Positions 34,036 to 46,800 of a DNA stretch of 64,000 bases are shown here, piece after piece. The position numbers and the translations under genes are program-made. Where the stretch lies: assembly GCA_002633005.1 (NCBI GenBank), contig NMRA01000330.1:248001-312000 (forward strand). Direction: 5' to 3'. The notes beneath the pieces were generated by a model. That model saw only the letters and a list, made by a program, of their open reading frames with translations, did no database searches and was not told the DNA's origin. Position 1 is the first letter of the stretch. Each line of letters opens with the position of its first letter. This DNA comes from Phoronis australis (Eukaryota; Phoronida; Phoronidae).

Positions 34036-36624
34036 CAGATCTAACAGTGTGAAAATACGAAATTCGACGAACTAATAAAAGCTCTTGTATGATTCACTTG
34101 AGACAGGCAGCTTAGCTCGCACCTATCCGTCTGCGCTGGCTCTAAGGTCAAGATTCGTTTCAGTTATGATCTAGTTTCGGGAAAACTTAGTTTTATTACG
34201 GTCATTCTTTGAAGGAATTTTTTGAAAAGGTGAGGTACAGAGCCTTTGAGGCTGTTTCAGTATCCCTTGTTGAAACACGACCGTAGACCAATTTTTGGTG
34301 GCTGGGGAAAATGGTTTAGAGTGTGTCCCAAAATGTAGACACTTCAACGCGTGGAGTTCAAATTCAGTTCCCGTGGATCACTTAGATTCTGCGCCGGCCT
34401 ACTGGATGGTAACACTTTATTTTTAACGTGGGTGCGTCAGTCATGACACGCTCCGTCTGTGTAGTTTGCAAGGGAATGGCAAGCCAAGGATTCAATTTTG
34501 AAGAACAAAAATTCATTGCACTGGAAACTAAAAACTAAAAGACAATCTTTGCAAGTTAATAGGCATGAGTTTAATTTAATTTATTTAAGTACTTAAACTT
34601 ATTTTTCGATCAACGCTTTGTGAATTCAAACCAATAATCTAGTTCCTAAGTCAGTAAACAATTTCTTGCCATTTGAACTGCGAGAACATTTTGGTACACT
34701 TTGTAGAGCTGTCCGACATTCAACAGTTTGATTGAAACTTATTTCAGATCATAGATTATAGACGACTATAATAGTCTATGTTCAGATAGACAAAAATCGT
34801 TTGGTGTACTTTGCTATTTGGGGATCTCATGATAGATCGAAATTTCCAAATGTCAGCTTGCATGACTAAGTTCAGTGAAGCATAGCAATTGCTTACAAGA
34901 TTAGCTTCTAATTGTCAAAAAATCATCTATCAATCACTCGATTTTCCTAGATACATCAACATGTAAATCAGAAACTAATGAATTTGTTTGTGAAAAGTAA
35001 ATAATAAGCAATTTCCGCAGGCAAGCTTGCAGATTTTTAGCGGGTAACCGGGGTAACATGGGAAACGAAGCATTCGTATTTAGGTGTATTGTTGCTCATT
35101 TCAGAGGTACCTATAACGGTTCACGAGTTAAACTTGAACTCCGAAAAACGCTGAAAACTTTGTTTGTGATTGCGAGTACTTTGAGTACCTCCGTTCGACA
35201 TGTATACAGTCATCACCAATCGTAGCACCAACAGTCTTTTCGACATTCGCAAATTACTTACAAACAACGCCTAGAAACGATCTTTAAAAGAAATATTGTT
35301 TTTGTGATACTATGGTGAAAAGTAACATTATTTTATAAACAACCATTGGAAATAGTCATTTCCGTAATTCATAAGTACTGGTCTTCACGTTCTTCAAAAT
35401 TCCACCTTTTCGATGGCTGTCAATCCTATTATATTTTCACATTTTTGGTTATTTGGGTCTATTGTCTTGATATTGCTGTGCTGTGTACCAATGTTTTGTG
35501 TTTTTGATGAATTTGGAGCCTCAACTTCCTGTCGTGAATAATTGGCAATGTCGGACTTACATACATACAGGGACAAAGGGACAATTCTCCCTAGGCTAAC
35601 CGCCCCACCGAGAGAGGGTTCCGTCTGAAATGGGACACTTTAAGATAAAAGGCTAAACATCATTAAGCTTGGAAAAGAGTGACAGTTCATTCCATCGTCG
35701 TGTGACCCTGCAAGAAAAGACCTTCCTCAACATGAAAGCCGGTTATACGATTAAAAAACAACAGGAAAATGGAGATAATCGATTCCAACATTGGGCCCTC
35801 TCCCCTGAGCGGTCCCTTAAGAAGTTTTAAATAAAAAACGAATGTCATCACTAAGTGGCCCCCTTCAAGAGGTGGGCCCCCTTCAGGGGCTGGTCTCCTA
35901 AATATGAATTGATGATTATTTTCAAAGATCAGGAAATGCGCAGCAAGTGTTGTTCTCTGTCACGTCATCAATTTTCTCAAGTGATATAAAATTTCGAGAA
36001 AAGCCAAAACAAAAAAAGAGAGCGACAGTTGTCTCCGTAATCCCTTGCAAGAGAGGAGTCTCTGGAAAAATATAGTTTTACATTCGCAAAATTGTCTTAA
36101 TGAATTTAATATTTTCTCGATTTTTCGAAATACATATATGAATTTTAAGTGTACGTTTTCAAGTGCGTTTAGGCGACCCGTGCTGCAAAAACGGAGACCC
36201 TAACAACAATGACCTGGCCGGGGTCCTCAAAGGGTAACCCATGCACTGATACTGAGTTGCCAAATGTTCTCTTGAATTTTCTCTCTTATCCGTATTCGCA
36301 ATCTTTCATTTCTCGACTGTCCGCCGGCCCCACGCCTATGTCACTTTTCACGGTTTAAGGGGGGGGGGGGTATCCCCTGAAATGGCCATTTCTACAATTC
36401 TCGCGCCAGGGGATATCAATGTTCAATAAACTGGTTTGTCCCGGCGTGCCATGTTATGCGCCAAGCACAGTGTTGAGCATTAGCGATCGTCACTTTTTCT
36501 CTACTCTTGAAATCATAAATCATGGGACTATACTGGGGACCAATTTTATAGTAGGCCATGTGGCACGGCTGCTGTACTACAACATATGTGATCTACAAAT
36601 GTGAAAATTGTTAATTGTAATACT
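34036..36624. other. Intergenic, no gene seen
   Basis: No exon recognised. It contains stretches of GGCCCCCTTCA-type low-copy repeats (35850-35905) and a 12-base G tract at 36359-36370. Confidence 0.45.
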
Positions 36625-36785
36625 TACCGTAATCGTTCGGGTTAACGCCCTGGGCGGTTAAATTGGCGAATCCAAAAAATCGGGGGAGGGCGGTTAACCG
36701 AGCTGGGCGGTTAAATCGAAAATCCACTTAAAGTCAGGGATGGGCGGTTAACTGAACATGGGCGTTAACCCGAACGATTACGGTA
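36625..36785. mobile_element. MITE with perfect 26-bp TIR
   Basis: The first 26 bases (TACCGTAATCGTTCGGGTTA, then ACGCCC) are the exact reverse complement of the last 26. The 161-base element has the word GGGCGGTTAA four times inside. There is no coding capacity, and the perfect arms suggest recent insertion. Confidence 0.9.
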
Positions 36786-37357
36786 CGTTATTAGGCAGTA
36801 GTTTCTCGTAAATCATAACCGCATAGTTATTGTAATTTCTTTTGTGGTAATAGGCCTATGTCCGGTTTTCTTAGCGTACAATACGCTTATTTCATGTTCA
36901 AAATTACTACAACACTTGGTTTTCCTCAATTTTCATCTGCTGGATTATGACCCTTTTATTGACTACGTTGCACGCACAGCACAATCAGAAGCAGAATACT
37001 GCCTGTGTACGGTTCCGAGTCTCTTCAGTCCGATTTCCAAAATTCAGATATCTTGTGCACGGGGTGTACTTTTCATGAGCTTTTCAATATGTATGCTATT
37101 TAAAACTTTCAATCTCCTCAAAACTTAAAAATACAGCCCCAGTCTTTACAGTCATGTTTACGATGGGCATTTTGCCCCCTCCAAGAGAGAAGGCTAACAT
37201 CACCTGAAGCTGCATTGTTTCTTTGAATATGACGGCGACTGATTTCGGCGAACCCGCGCGGTCAACATGATGCCCAAATCGACTTGTGTGGGTGTCAGGC
37301 GTAGGATTCTTTTCGTGGACTTTCACTGAGATATCAATATGTTGGTGGAACAAAGAC
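36786..37357. other. Intergenic, no gene seen
   Basis: Nothing recognised. Confidence 0.45.
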
Positions 37358-37526
37358 ATGGGCGGTGCAGCACTCGGAAAAAAGTGGGGGTCTAAAGCCC
37401 CCCCCCTCGGGCTCGACCCTGAGTACGTGGTCAAAGCATATCGCCCCGGCCGCAGTAGCCCAAGGGCGGCGCAGCACTGAAAAAAATGGGGGCTATAGCT
37501 CTCTCCTCCCTGGTGCACCGCCCATG
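37358..37526 (-). repeat. Dimeric GC-rich palindrome, family B, locus 2
   Basis: Two units in reverse orientation, each beginning GGGCGGYGCAGCACT and A-run, then GGGGGTCTAAAGCCCCC or GGGGGCTATAGCTCT. It ends GGTGCACCGCCCATG. One unit is longer than usual. A 140-codon minus-strand frame (37096-37518) runs across it and is rejected as a gene. Confidence 0.85.
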
Positions 37527-39078
37527 AAGAGGGAGACCTCGCCGGGGATCAATCGATAAGATCCTCACCGCCAGAAAACATAATTCTATAATAGAATGAA
37601 CGAAATTTTACTCGACAACGGCGTCGGCAGTCGGTGACCACATAGGCCTATATAGCAGCGGTATTGTGGACTGGACATGACCTGTCAACAATTAAGGCTA
37701 TTGACTCTGATATATATATCTGTGTCCAAATCATATAATAAATACAGGTAATTTTTTTGATACCAATGATATGTTCGGGTTATCGACGTACCAAAAATCC
37801 GGTCAGGTGGCCAGTGCTGTTGTCGGCTCACTACTGACGGCTGTTTTAATGCCTGATGCCAAGACGGGTTTTGAAAATTAGATATGCCATTTCAAAATAG
37901 TGTAGCAATGCAAAGCAATTAACAAAATATGCCACTCAGTAGAGGCCAGATCGTTGCTGATTTAATCTTTATTCATTGACTCCCGAGGTTCACTCCGACA
38001 GTAGGATTTCCCGGATGCGGCCGGAGCAGTTGCGGTCGGCGGCCTTTTCAATGCAGTGAACTTGTCATTTGTTTTTTTTTCATGCGAGTTATACGAGATG
38101 ACTAGTTACTTTCCAAAAACAGAACTTTCCTCTCAGCGGAAGCGGCGATTAATTAAAGGTTGCTGAATGAGTCGAGTTTCGGAGTCACGGTGTTCAGTCC
38201 GAGGTGGAGTTTTAAAAACACGAACCAGACTAGTGCACGGCTTCCTGGCAAACAGGTTTCTTACCACGCCCCGTAGCGGCAAGATATCAACGTAGGCCTA
38301 ATTCTTGCGCATGAAAAAAGTTCAACTTACTTTTCTGTAAAGTGACAGCTATTGTAGGATACTATGCGCTATAAATTCCTACATAGTTCACAAATTATAG
38401 GTTTTTAACTTTGAAAAAGTGTCCAATTACAGTTCAAACGTAATAACGATGCAAAATTATATTCTTTATCGGAGGAAGCCGTGTTTACAAAGTACGTTAG
38501 TTGCCTACAGGTATCGCTGCATTTGCTTCGTCGAGTGCTGTAAGTAAAAACGTGAGTATATCGCCAGCCTTGCTTTCCAAACAATATGACGACATTTTAT
38601 AATACTGCTATTTTCCGTTGCGTATATTGATATAAGGTGGTTTTATTGTATCTGAAAACTGTAACGAAGAATCCAAATCGCAATATAAACCATCCAAATG
38701 TGCGTGTCTGTCGTGTCAAAACCTACTCACGTGTGCTGGCTTAGGTTTACTTGCGGTTTTCGCACAGCGTTTTCTTTGAGAAAGTTGGAATGTGCTACCT
38801 TCACAGTTGTTTCAAAACATACCTGGAATATAACATAATCATCTACGTGTCCTTAGCAGTTCACACATGCAAGAATTCTGTAGTCAAATAGTAGTCCACT
38901 TCCAAAAAACAACTTCCACTATTCCGGCTTCCGCTGGAAGAAACCCTCGAACTTCGAAGATCACTGTCATTTCCGAATGGCATACTCCACAAGTAAAAAC
39001 TTGATCAGTTGGTCTTCCCTCAAGTCACAACATTAACATAGGTACCATTGATAAAATGCCATGTGGGGAGCCGGGAAC
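37527..39078. other. Intergenic, no gene seen
   Basis: Nothing recognised. Confidence 0.45.
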
Positions 39079-39200
39079 GGCACTAGTCAGATATAATGGA
39101 CCCTGACTTAGAGAACCGAGCAATTACTTCAAATAACGGTCGTTGTTTAGTGGATGAAACTGGTTCTCTAAATCAGGGTCCATTATATCTGACTAGTGCC
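39079..39200. mobile_element. MITE with 39-bp near-perfect TIR
   Basis: Arms 39079-39117 (GGCACTAGTCAGATATAATG...) and 39162-39200 are reverse complements with a single mismatch, around a 44-base loop. Transcribed, it would make a long stem-loop. Confidence 0.92.
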
Positions 39201-40573
39201 TGGGTAGCTTGTCCACAAATGCTGCTGACTTCATTCATGACAGACTTTTCATGTGGTAGCACCCAGTACTGTATTTGGCTCTGTTAGGCCTTGCGACAAC
39301 TACAGGTAATGTTTGGGTTTGCAAAATGTAGGCAAACTTGGGCTCCGTCAAGTAACTATATCTTCTTGAGTGTGTTTGTAGTTATCTGCACTACAGACAA
39401 AATGTAGGCCTATGTATCAGTGTGAGCTAGACTTGATAACCAGGCCAAGCTACACCAAGTTGTTAAACCTTGGAACACAATTTTGCCCACTGAATATTAC
39501 AAATTAAAATCGTACCTGTGGTAATTGCAAGGCCTAAATGGAGTAAAATACAGTACAAGTTCCAAACCAAAACAAAAAGTCATGTTTTGAAAGATGACGG
39601 CAGTATATGCAGAAATGTCGGCAGTTTTCACACAATTGTCTTACTTTTGACACCATTTTATTGCTGAGCAAAACTGCTCAAAGTGATTTGTGAAAAGATG
39701 TCAAAAGATAGCCTAATGACCTAGTTTTTACATGAATGTCATTGGTTGAAAGGAGAGCAACCCTGGAGATTTTATTCTGGCAGAAGCGGAGGCAAACGTT
39801 GGAAGTCTCCGATTTTGGAGGTGGTCTTTTTGATTTCTAATTTTTGTGCAGGAACAGAACAAAGGATGATTATTTTCTTAAACTGTTGTGAAGGTCGCAC
39901 ATTTCACATTTCGTCAAATTTCTTTGATAACCACCATTTGCAAAAGCTGCATAAAGTGCCAGCACTTGAGTCGCATTGGTTTGTGACTGGTGTGACCATG
40001 TGTGAATGGGAAGTGGTTCTTGACTCCAGGCTAGGAACCAGTACTTACTGGTTCCTAGCTTTAGGCAAATGGTCTGCTGTCATGTGTTACTGGGTGGACT
40101 TACAATCTCGAAATTGTGCTCAGTATAAAGTTATCCAGATTCGTGGAGGGCATGGGCTCTGTAACAGTGTAATGCCAGGGGGATAAGATGTTTTAACTCA
40201 ACCTAGACAGGTCCCCGTCTGTGCTGCCTCCTCTTGTCATGGCACGGCCTCATAACCCTCTGTACGTTTCAAAGCTAGACATCTGAACAAGTCGGCCTAG
40301 GTGATTTTAAGAAGCACCCTCAGCAAGAAAAATAATTTTACAGAAATTAGAAGTATTTGCAAGATTTCTTATTGGATCTCCTTGAAACTGGGTAGATATT
40401 TTTTATCAGAAATTGGGCGGTAGTTGCTTTTTCTGCTCTCCCATCCGGAATTTGATTTCTGGCATCCACCTTCATCTATGAAAGCACTGAAAGATGCTGC
40501 GAACTTGTATGTTGGTATTGGGGAATGGAAAGTTCTCACCAATATTGGGACAAATTTGTGTTGTGCTGCACTA
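39201..40573. other. Intergenic, with a sharp hairpin
   Basis: At 40030-40059 GCTAGGAACCAGTA and its reverse complement are separated by two bases. A 146-codon open frame across this region (39746-40186) has no recognisable domain and I do not call it. Confidence 0.45.
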
Positions 40574-40726
40574 CCATGGGTGGCGTACCATAGGGGTCTG
40601 GGGGCTATATCCCCCCTCCCACATTTTTTCAGTGCTGCACCGCCCATGGTCCTTGGGTGGTGTGCCACAGGGGGGGGGGCTTGGGGCTCTAGCCCCCCAC
40701 TTGTTTCAGTGCTATGCTGCTCGTGG
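40574..40726 (+). repeat. Dimeric GC-rich palindrome, family B, locus 3
   Basis: Unit 1: TGGCGTACCATAGGGGTCTG, GGGGGCTATATCCCCCC, TTTTTCAGTGCTGCACCGCC. Unit 2: GTGGTGTGCCACAGGGG, GGGCTCTAGCCCCCC, TTGTTTCAGTGCTATGCTGC. Confidence 0.88.
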
Positions 40727-43700
40727 AAACTTTTTAATTTGCTGTTGATCCCTGTTGTTGTAGTTTTTCAAATAATCTCCCTTGTGTCTTAGCTGTTTAG
40801 GATGTGTTGGGTGGGTACATACTAGTGTTCAGCATTGTTCGTTTTTGGGGCATTATGGGGAGAGCATGTGGTAACCAAAGTAGGTGCTGATGTCATTTTT
40901 ATGTTCGTCCACAAGTCCGTAGATGCGGGTGCATATTTAGAGGTGGTATCCACCTGCATTGAAATTGAAAAGAGGATAATTTGTGTGTACTACTGCATTC
41001 CTGGCTCAACTCGGTAAAAGTGGCAATTAATTATGATGGGAATTGGGAAAGTTTGCACCATTTTAGGCCTAGAAGTCCCCATCCACACCATTGCAAATAG
41101 TGGAGTCAGAGTGCTGCAGGGCTTTGCCTTCATACAATACATGTGTGCATGTTCTGAAATGGTTCCAACTGAGCAGGAGAGTGCTCTTGACACTTTGTTG
41201 CACGTGGAAACAACATGAGGTCTAATTTCGGGTGGAGTAACAGGTTAGCATCGCAATGTCAGAAAAAGGGACGTAAACGGACCTACCTTGCCTATTCTTT
41301 TGCAAAAGGTCTATTGTGACCTACTGCTAGTGACCTCTATTGGGTAAATGTTAGTCCCCAGCTACGTGTCATTTGTCAAACCAATGATATGCCCGTTTAC
41401 CAAAATGTGACAAATGGACTTTTGATTTGGAAGGGAGAAGTATTTGTGACAAATACTTGTCCTTATTTTGTCCACGTGGTGATGATATGCAACTTAATTT
41501 GCTGAACATTACCTGAATTAAATTTTGCTTAAAAAACTCCTTTATGTTTTGTCTGAAGGTATCTTAGGTTTTTTGACCGAAGGTTGTTCATGCGAAAGCT
41601 ACGGACCTATGTAGTAAGGAAGTCAAAATAACTTTCATGCCTGATTAAGCGTCATAAAATATCAATTAGAAAATATAAGTCAGAAAATATCAGTCTGGAA
41701 ATATCAGTCGGGGAAATATTAGTCTGAATTGAAGCTTGTCACTGTACCATCAGGATTCAGGGATTGAAGTGCTTTTTTGGTGCTACAGCAGTGGGCTTGA
41801 TGTAAAGCCAGTGCAGTGCCTGTCTTTAAAAATCTTTTGATGCTTTGTGGCACAACCCTTTTTAAAATTTAGTTTGCATCGCTAATTTGATGTGCCCACA
41901 GAAACTTTTGGGAATGCAAATTGCAGTCACCTCTGTCCAGTGTCCGCCCTGCTGTCCATCTAGCGCCCGTCTGCCATTGGCATTTGGTTTCCTTAGTAAC
42001 AACTTGAAGAATCTTCTTGAAATTTGGAAAGTGTGTATGAACTCCATGACAACGTTTGGACAAATTTGACTGCTGCTTTGCCCCCTTGTGACTGATTTTT
42101 TGTATTTGCTTTTATGTATGACACGTCCCTTATTGGTCTTTAAGAAACATGGAAAATATGTTTATGTCAAACAGTGGATCTCACATTGCATGTTCTGCAC
42201 TCCCTAATAACAGTGATTAATATTTTGATGTCTGTTTTGGTATCCACCTTTCTGTCTGTGGAATGTGACGTACACGTTTCTGTTGACAGAAACCTGGTTG
42301 ATGTTGATTTTTGGACAGCTTCAACTTAACAGGTGGCCAAACAAAATCTCAAGTCACCTTGGTGAGCTGCAGTTCACCATATCAAGCCTTGGTATGGGAA
42401 TTCTTCACTTATTGGGGAATTCTTCACTTATTGTTGAGTAGTTTCTGTAATTATCATTTTTATTGGTCCACTGTCTGGTGTCCATCCTGCGCTTGTCACC
42501 TGAACATGATCACTCCTTATGAAGCACACAGTGAGCTTATACTCACCTCCATGTTGATCTTGATTTTTATGAAACTGATTTCTTTGCTACGAATGTTGTA
42601 AACGTCGCCAAATTCTGTTTTATGACATCTCCAAAGCTAATCACAAACCTACATTTTCTTGATATTTATTTTTGTTGTGAAATTTGTCAAATTTCAGTAC
42701 ACGTCCACCATAGTGTAGAATTTCTGTAAAGAACATATGGTGCTACTGAACATGAAATTTCACTAATATTTGTCCTTATTTTACATCCTAGGTTAATGAA
42801 ATTTAACTGTAGATAAATATTTTACGACTGCCATAAATCATGTACCTGACTGACAACAGGAGATAGTGTTTATTTAGTGCTAATCAACAGTAGATAGGTA
42901 GTTGGTGGGACATGGCCATGTACACAGCCTCTGGAGTAACTGGCCCAGTGTGGAAATAGAAGCCACCCTAGAAACCAGTTGTATTATCTGATATCAGTTG
43001 TCACCAACATAGAGTACAGACTGGCTTGATTCACTGCAGTGCAGTGATAGTCACGGTGCAGCTAATATTGTGAGGTGTTGTACAACACTGCCCTGCTAAA
43101 CAGCTTGTAGTTAAGTTCCTGTGGATTTGCAGTAGTTCATGGAGTTCTTTAGAAAGGGCTTTTGATTTTTTGTCAACAAATGTTCTCCACGTGGTCCGAT
43201 GTACTTTTCTTGTAGTCTGTCATAATTCCTTTTCCTAGTTATGCCAACACTTCAATGTTTAGGGAGAAATCGATTTATGTCGAAGTAAAAAAGTGGATTG
43301 ATCAACGAAGCATCAGTACGTCACTATATTGGGAACGCATCAGTACGTCACTATAATGGGAATGTTTCATTTCATTTTCATCTAAGTCAACATGGACATG
43401 AAATATGCGCCATTCTTCTGTAAGTGGTTCATTTTAATTTTATGAATATACGTAAGTGATTATTCATCTTTGTTTGAAAAGTTACTTGTAGGAAAATCTT
43501 TGAGTTTAAATTGGTTGCACTACCCCTACTGCAATAACCTCACTAATCCTTACCTCCTTTTACGTTGGATTTGTTCTGAAGTCAACGGCTGTTCACAGCT
43601 ATGCTTCTTCAACAGCATGTTTCTGATAATGAGATTGGGGTCATAAACTGGGACATCCATTCGCAAAAACAAAAATAATAGCCATAATTGTCATTATTTG

Positions 43701-43761
43701 ATTTTTCAAACACTGTATTGCCGAAAATGTTCAAAATTTCATCTTGTGTTTGTTGATGACA
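40727..43761. other. Intergenic, no gene seen
   Basis: Two small tandem duplications are visible: GGGAATTCTTCACTTATT twice at about 42399-42434, and GCATCAGTACGTCACTATA twice, with flanking GGGAA, at about 43309-43362. No exon recognised. Confidence 0.45.
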
Positions 43762-43824
43762 GTCGTACGAACAGTTAAGTTAACTTTGCAGTTGATGTCG
43801 ACGCTCTGCTCAGACCGGAGTTAA
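43762..43824 (+). repeat. Inverted partner of 49791-49842
   Basis: TTAACTTTGCAGTT...GCTCAGACCGGAGTTA here matches, with scattered differences, the reverse complement of 49791-49842. The two could be ends of a 6-kb element or two solo copies of one repeat. Confidence 0.7.
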
Positions 43825-46800
43825 GTCAGTATGAAAATGCCTTTAAGGCATCTGCGATGACAAAGCTGGATTCCGAGGTCACTCATCTTATAGAGGCACT
43901 ATTGCGCATAATGAACCTGAAGGATTTTCTGACATTACTCTATATCAAATAACTGAGTTCTCCTAAGCTATTCCTTATAGTTCTTTTCTGTGTATAATCA
44001 CAAAAATCTCACCTTGTTAAGACACAATATGGTGTACAAATGAACTTTTATTTTCTCATTTTTTCCATGGAAGATACGTAGTAAAGCCAAATTAATGGTT
44101 TTCAATATTCAAGTTGTCTGGCATAGCTATGATCTGCCACTGTTTGAGAAACTTTTCACAATAGTGTTGGAAACCCTAGAACAGTGAAAAAGGCTTGATG
44201 TTAGCAACTGTTCTTCAATCCGAAATTGGTGATATATTAACATAAGTGCTAGTTACCACACCCAAAAAGGTGCGTGTTGTGACATACCCGACTACTAATC
44301 AGCCTTGGTCTTGTTATGTCAACAACAGCCAAGTGATTGTGAGTGGGTGACCACCTTACTTATCAAGAACCAAATTCCTTGAGGCACACTGTCTTGCTAG
44401 GGTGGTGATTTCTGAAAGTGGCATAAAATAAATATCTATTGATAACCGATTTAATTAAAGTATGATGTTCTTTTGATTATTTTATATGAAATTAATTGTT
44501 TGTTAAAAACGTATGATAGACCACAGGTCTGGTAATCTAGTTCTAAATACTACCTGTTTAGTTGACAGGGATTATTCCATGAAACATGCCTGTCTATGAT
44601 GTACCTTGAGGAAACTACCTGTGGCATTGGATAGCCTATGAGACCTACGGCTAGTGGAAACGATAATATTTTTGGATGCAAAATTGGATTTTAGCAATAA
44701 GTGCTTTATGAGTAATTGCACTCCCTGGTTGGCGGGGGGGGGGGGGGGGGNCTATATATGTTTATATGCATGACTTGTTCGTCACAAAGCGGCAGGCAAA
44801 TAACTTTAAAGGGCCTGGGATTGATTGTTGAGTCAGGACACTTCCCAAATGTCTAGAGACTATGGATTTTCCTGCCTTTGACCACAGTTAGATCAATCGG
44901 ATCTTTGTGGTGCATGGTATGTACATGTTTAGTGATTGGGTATCAGCCATATTTGTCAATATTGGGTTCTTGAATAATTAAGCTTGCTTGGAATGTTGGA
45001 GGTAGGTGTATTATTCTTCAATTGTGACCAAAGAACAGCATGGATCACTCAGTCACACTTCACAATTTGTAAGTTGTTGAATCTTGGAAATTTCTGCATC
45101 ACAGAAATAATGTGGAAATGGTTTCATTCTTGACTTCTAATTTTCTCCTGTCCCCTTTCTTTTATTGGGGAAGTTTGACCTGACGTCAACCCCCTGTAGT
45201 AAAAATGGACTGTTCCATTTATATTTTGTCATCTTGACTAGCATTTGTGTGGTCAGTGCTCCTAAGGTGGTGCCAGGTTCTGAGTCAGTGCATTCAAACA
45301 TCATGACAGGTAGGAGATAAGCCATACCTTTCCGCAGTCTGTTAGAGTTGTGGATTTAAGCAAATACCAGTCTTGTAATGGTTGGTTTGAACTGATTATT
45401 CTTAACTTAAAAGAGTGTTTTGAGTCACGAATCCAGAGGGGTCTGGAGTGTCCCTGCTTGGCCACTTTAGGACTTTGGTGGGGTGTGATAGTGCCTGATT
45501 TGAGAGCCAGTAACTTCCTCAGTCACTGGTTGATGTAACATATTCTCATTACTTCCCAACACCGAATCGTTGTTACTGTTAGAAATATTTCTAAAAGAGA
45601 GATCACCAAATCTGATCCTTCTACATAAGCTAGATGTAAGTTATTAAATTACCACCCTCCGCGCCTGGTTTTTGTATTTACAACAATGCGAAGAATTCTG
45701 CTCGGTGCAAAGTTTTCATATTGTCCGTCCCTGGAGTATGTGGATGTAAGTTTGACTCTCAAATTACAAAATGAAAATGCTTTGTAGAGAGAATGAAAAA
45801 CTTAGAGGTGAGGTCGATATCAAGAATTTCAAAAACATTTTAGATGGCCTTTGTGCACTTTCCTGTCTCCTTACCACGGAGCCAGCACAGTGTCTGCCAC
45901 AGCAGCATCTTGCATTCTGATATCGGCCAAAATCAATTGGCGTCGAGATATTAACGAGGCACATGTTGTGCGTTAATTTCACAACGATTGGACAGTAAAC
46001 GACACCTGTAGCTCGAGAGCAAAGACTTGGCAAAAAATGTGCTAAGTAAAAATCGACAAGTTTTTCGACATTTCCCGTGTGTTCACTCCGATCATGCATT
46101 GTTGTGCTATGTGACAAATGAGCGTGGAATTAGGCTTGCATCGCTGGGTACATGTGTAATGGGTATTTGATGGATCAATTGATATATGGATTAATTAATG
46201 TGTGATTAATTATAATTCTTTATGAATAGGTTTCATCTTCTGTTACACGCGTAATTCAACCATTTTCGTTAAGTGCCACAGAACAGCCTATTTTAAAGGA
46301 AAGTCGTTCGAGGACAAGGTCATCACTTCATGCAACATTTTTGCTAAAATGTAAAATTGGTATTGATAAACCATGAATTAATGGTTATAATATTCGCATC
46401 CTGAATTCAACTCATCTCTTTGGCAAAGTAAGAAAATTTCCGCTGTATAACTGACCTACTTTTAAAAAGGTTTGACAGCTAAAATTTCTGTACTGAGGTC
46501 AATGTCAATCTTGGTTTTGCTGTAAAATAGGGATTGGCATTCACAACTGTGTAACAAGTGTCCCACTCTTGTAGAATTGTGGGTAAATATGATTAAAGGA
46601 AAGAGGGCGCTGTTGCAGTTTAATACATGATGTTCTTAACTTGTGGATTATGCTAGTTTAATTTTATGGTAGTGAGATATAGGTTTTGACATGGCAGGGA
46701 GTCATGTTACCTGAATAGTGATAGATTGTGTTTCAGGGGACCACTATTGGCTTTGTTTCTATAAAATTGCCTGACATTCAACCACCATAGAACCAAGCAC

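Noticed and set aside
37096-37518. 140-codon open frame on the minus strand
   Set aside because: It runs over a family B repeat; open frames over these GC-rich palindromes recur at 40424-40792 and 55927-56214 for the same reason.
39746-40186. 146-codon open frame on the plus strand
   Set aside because: It crosses a palindrome and has no motif; no splice or codon signal supports it.
45764-46117. 117-codon open frame on the minus strand
   Set aside because: No recognisable domain, low-complexity SFSFSLQS end, no neighbour of related function.
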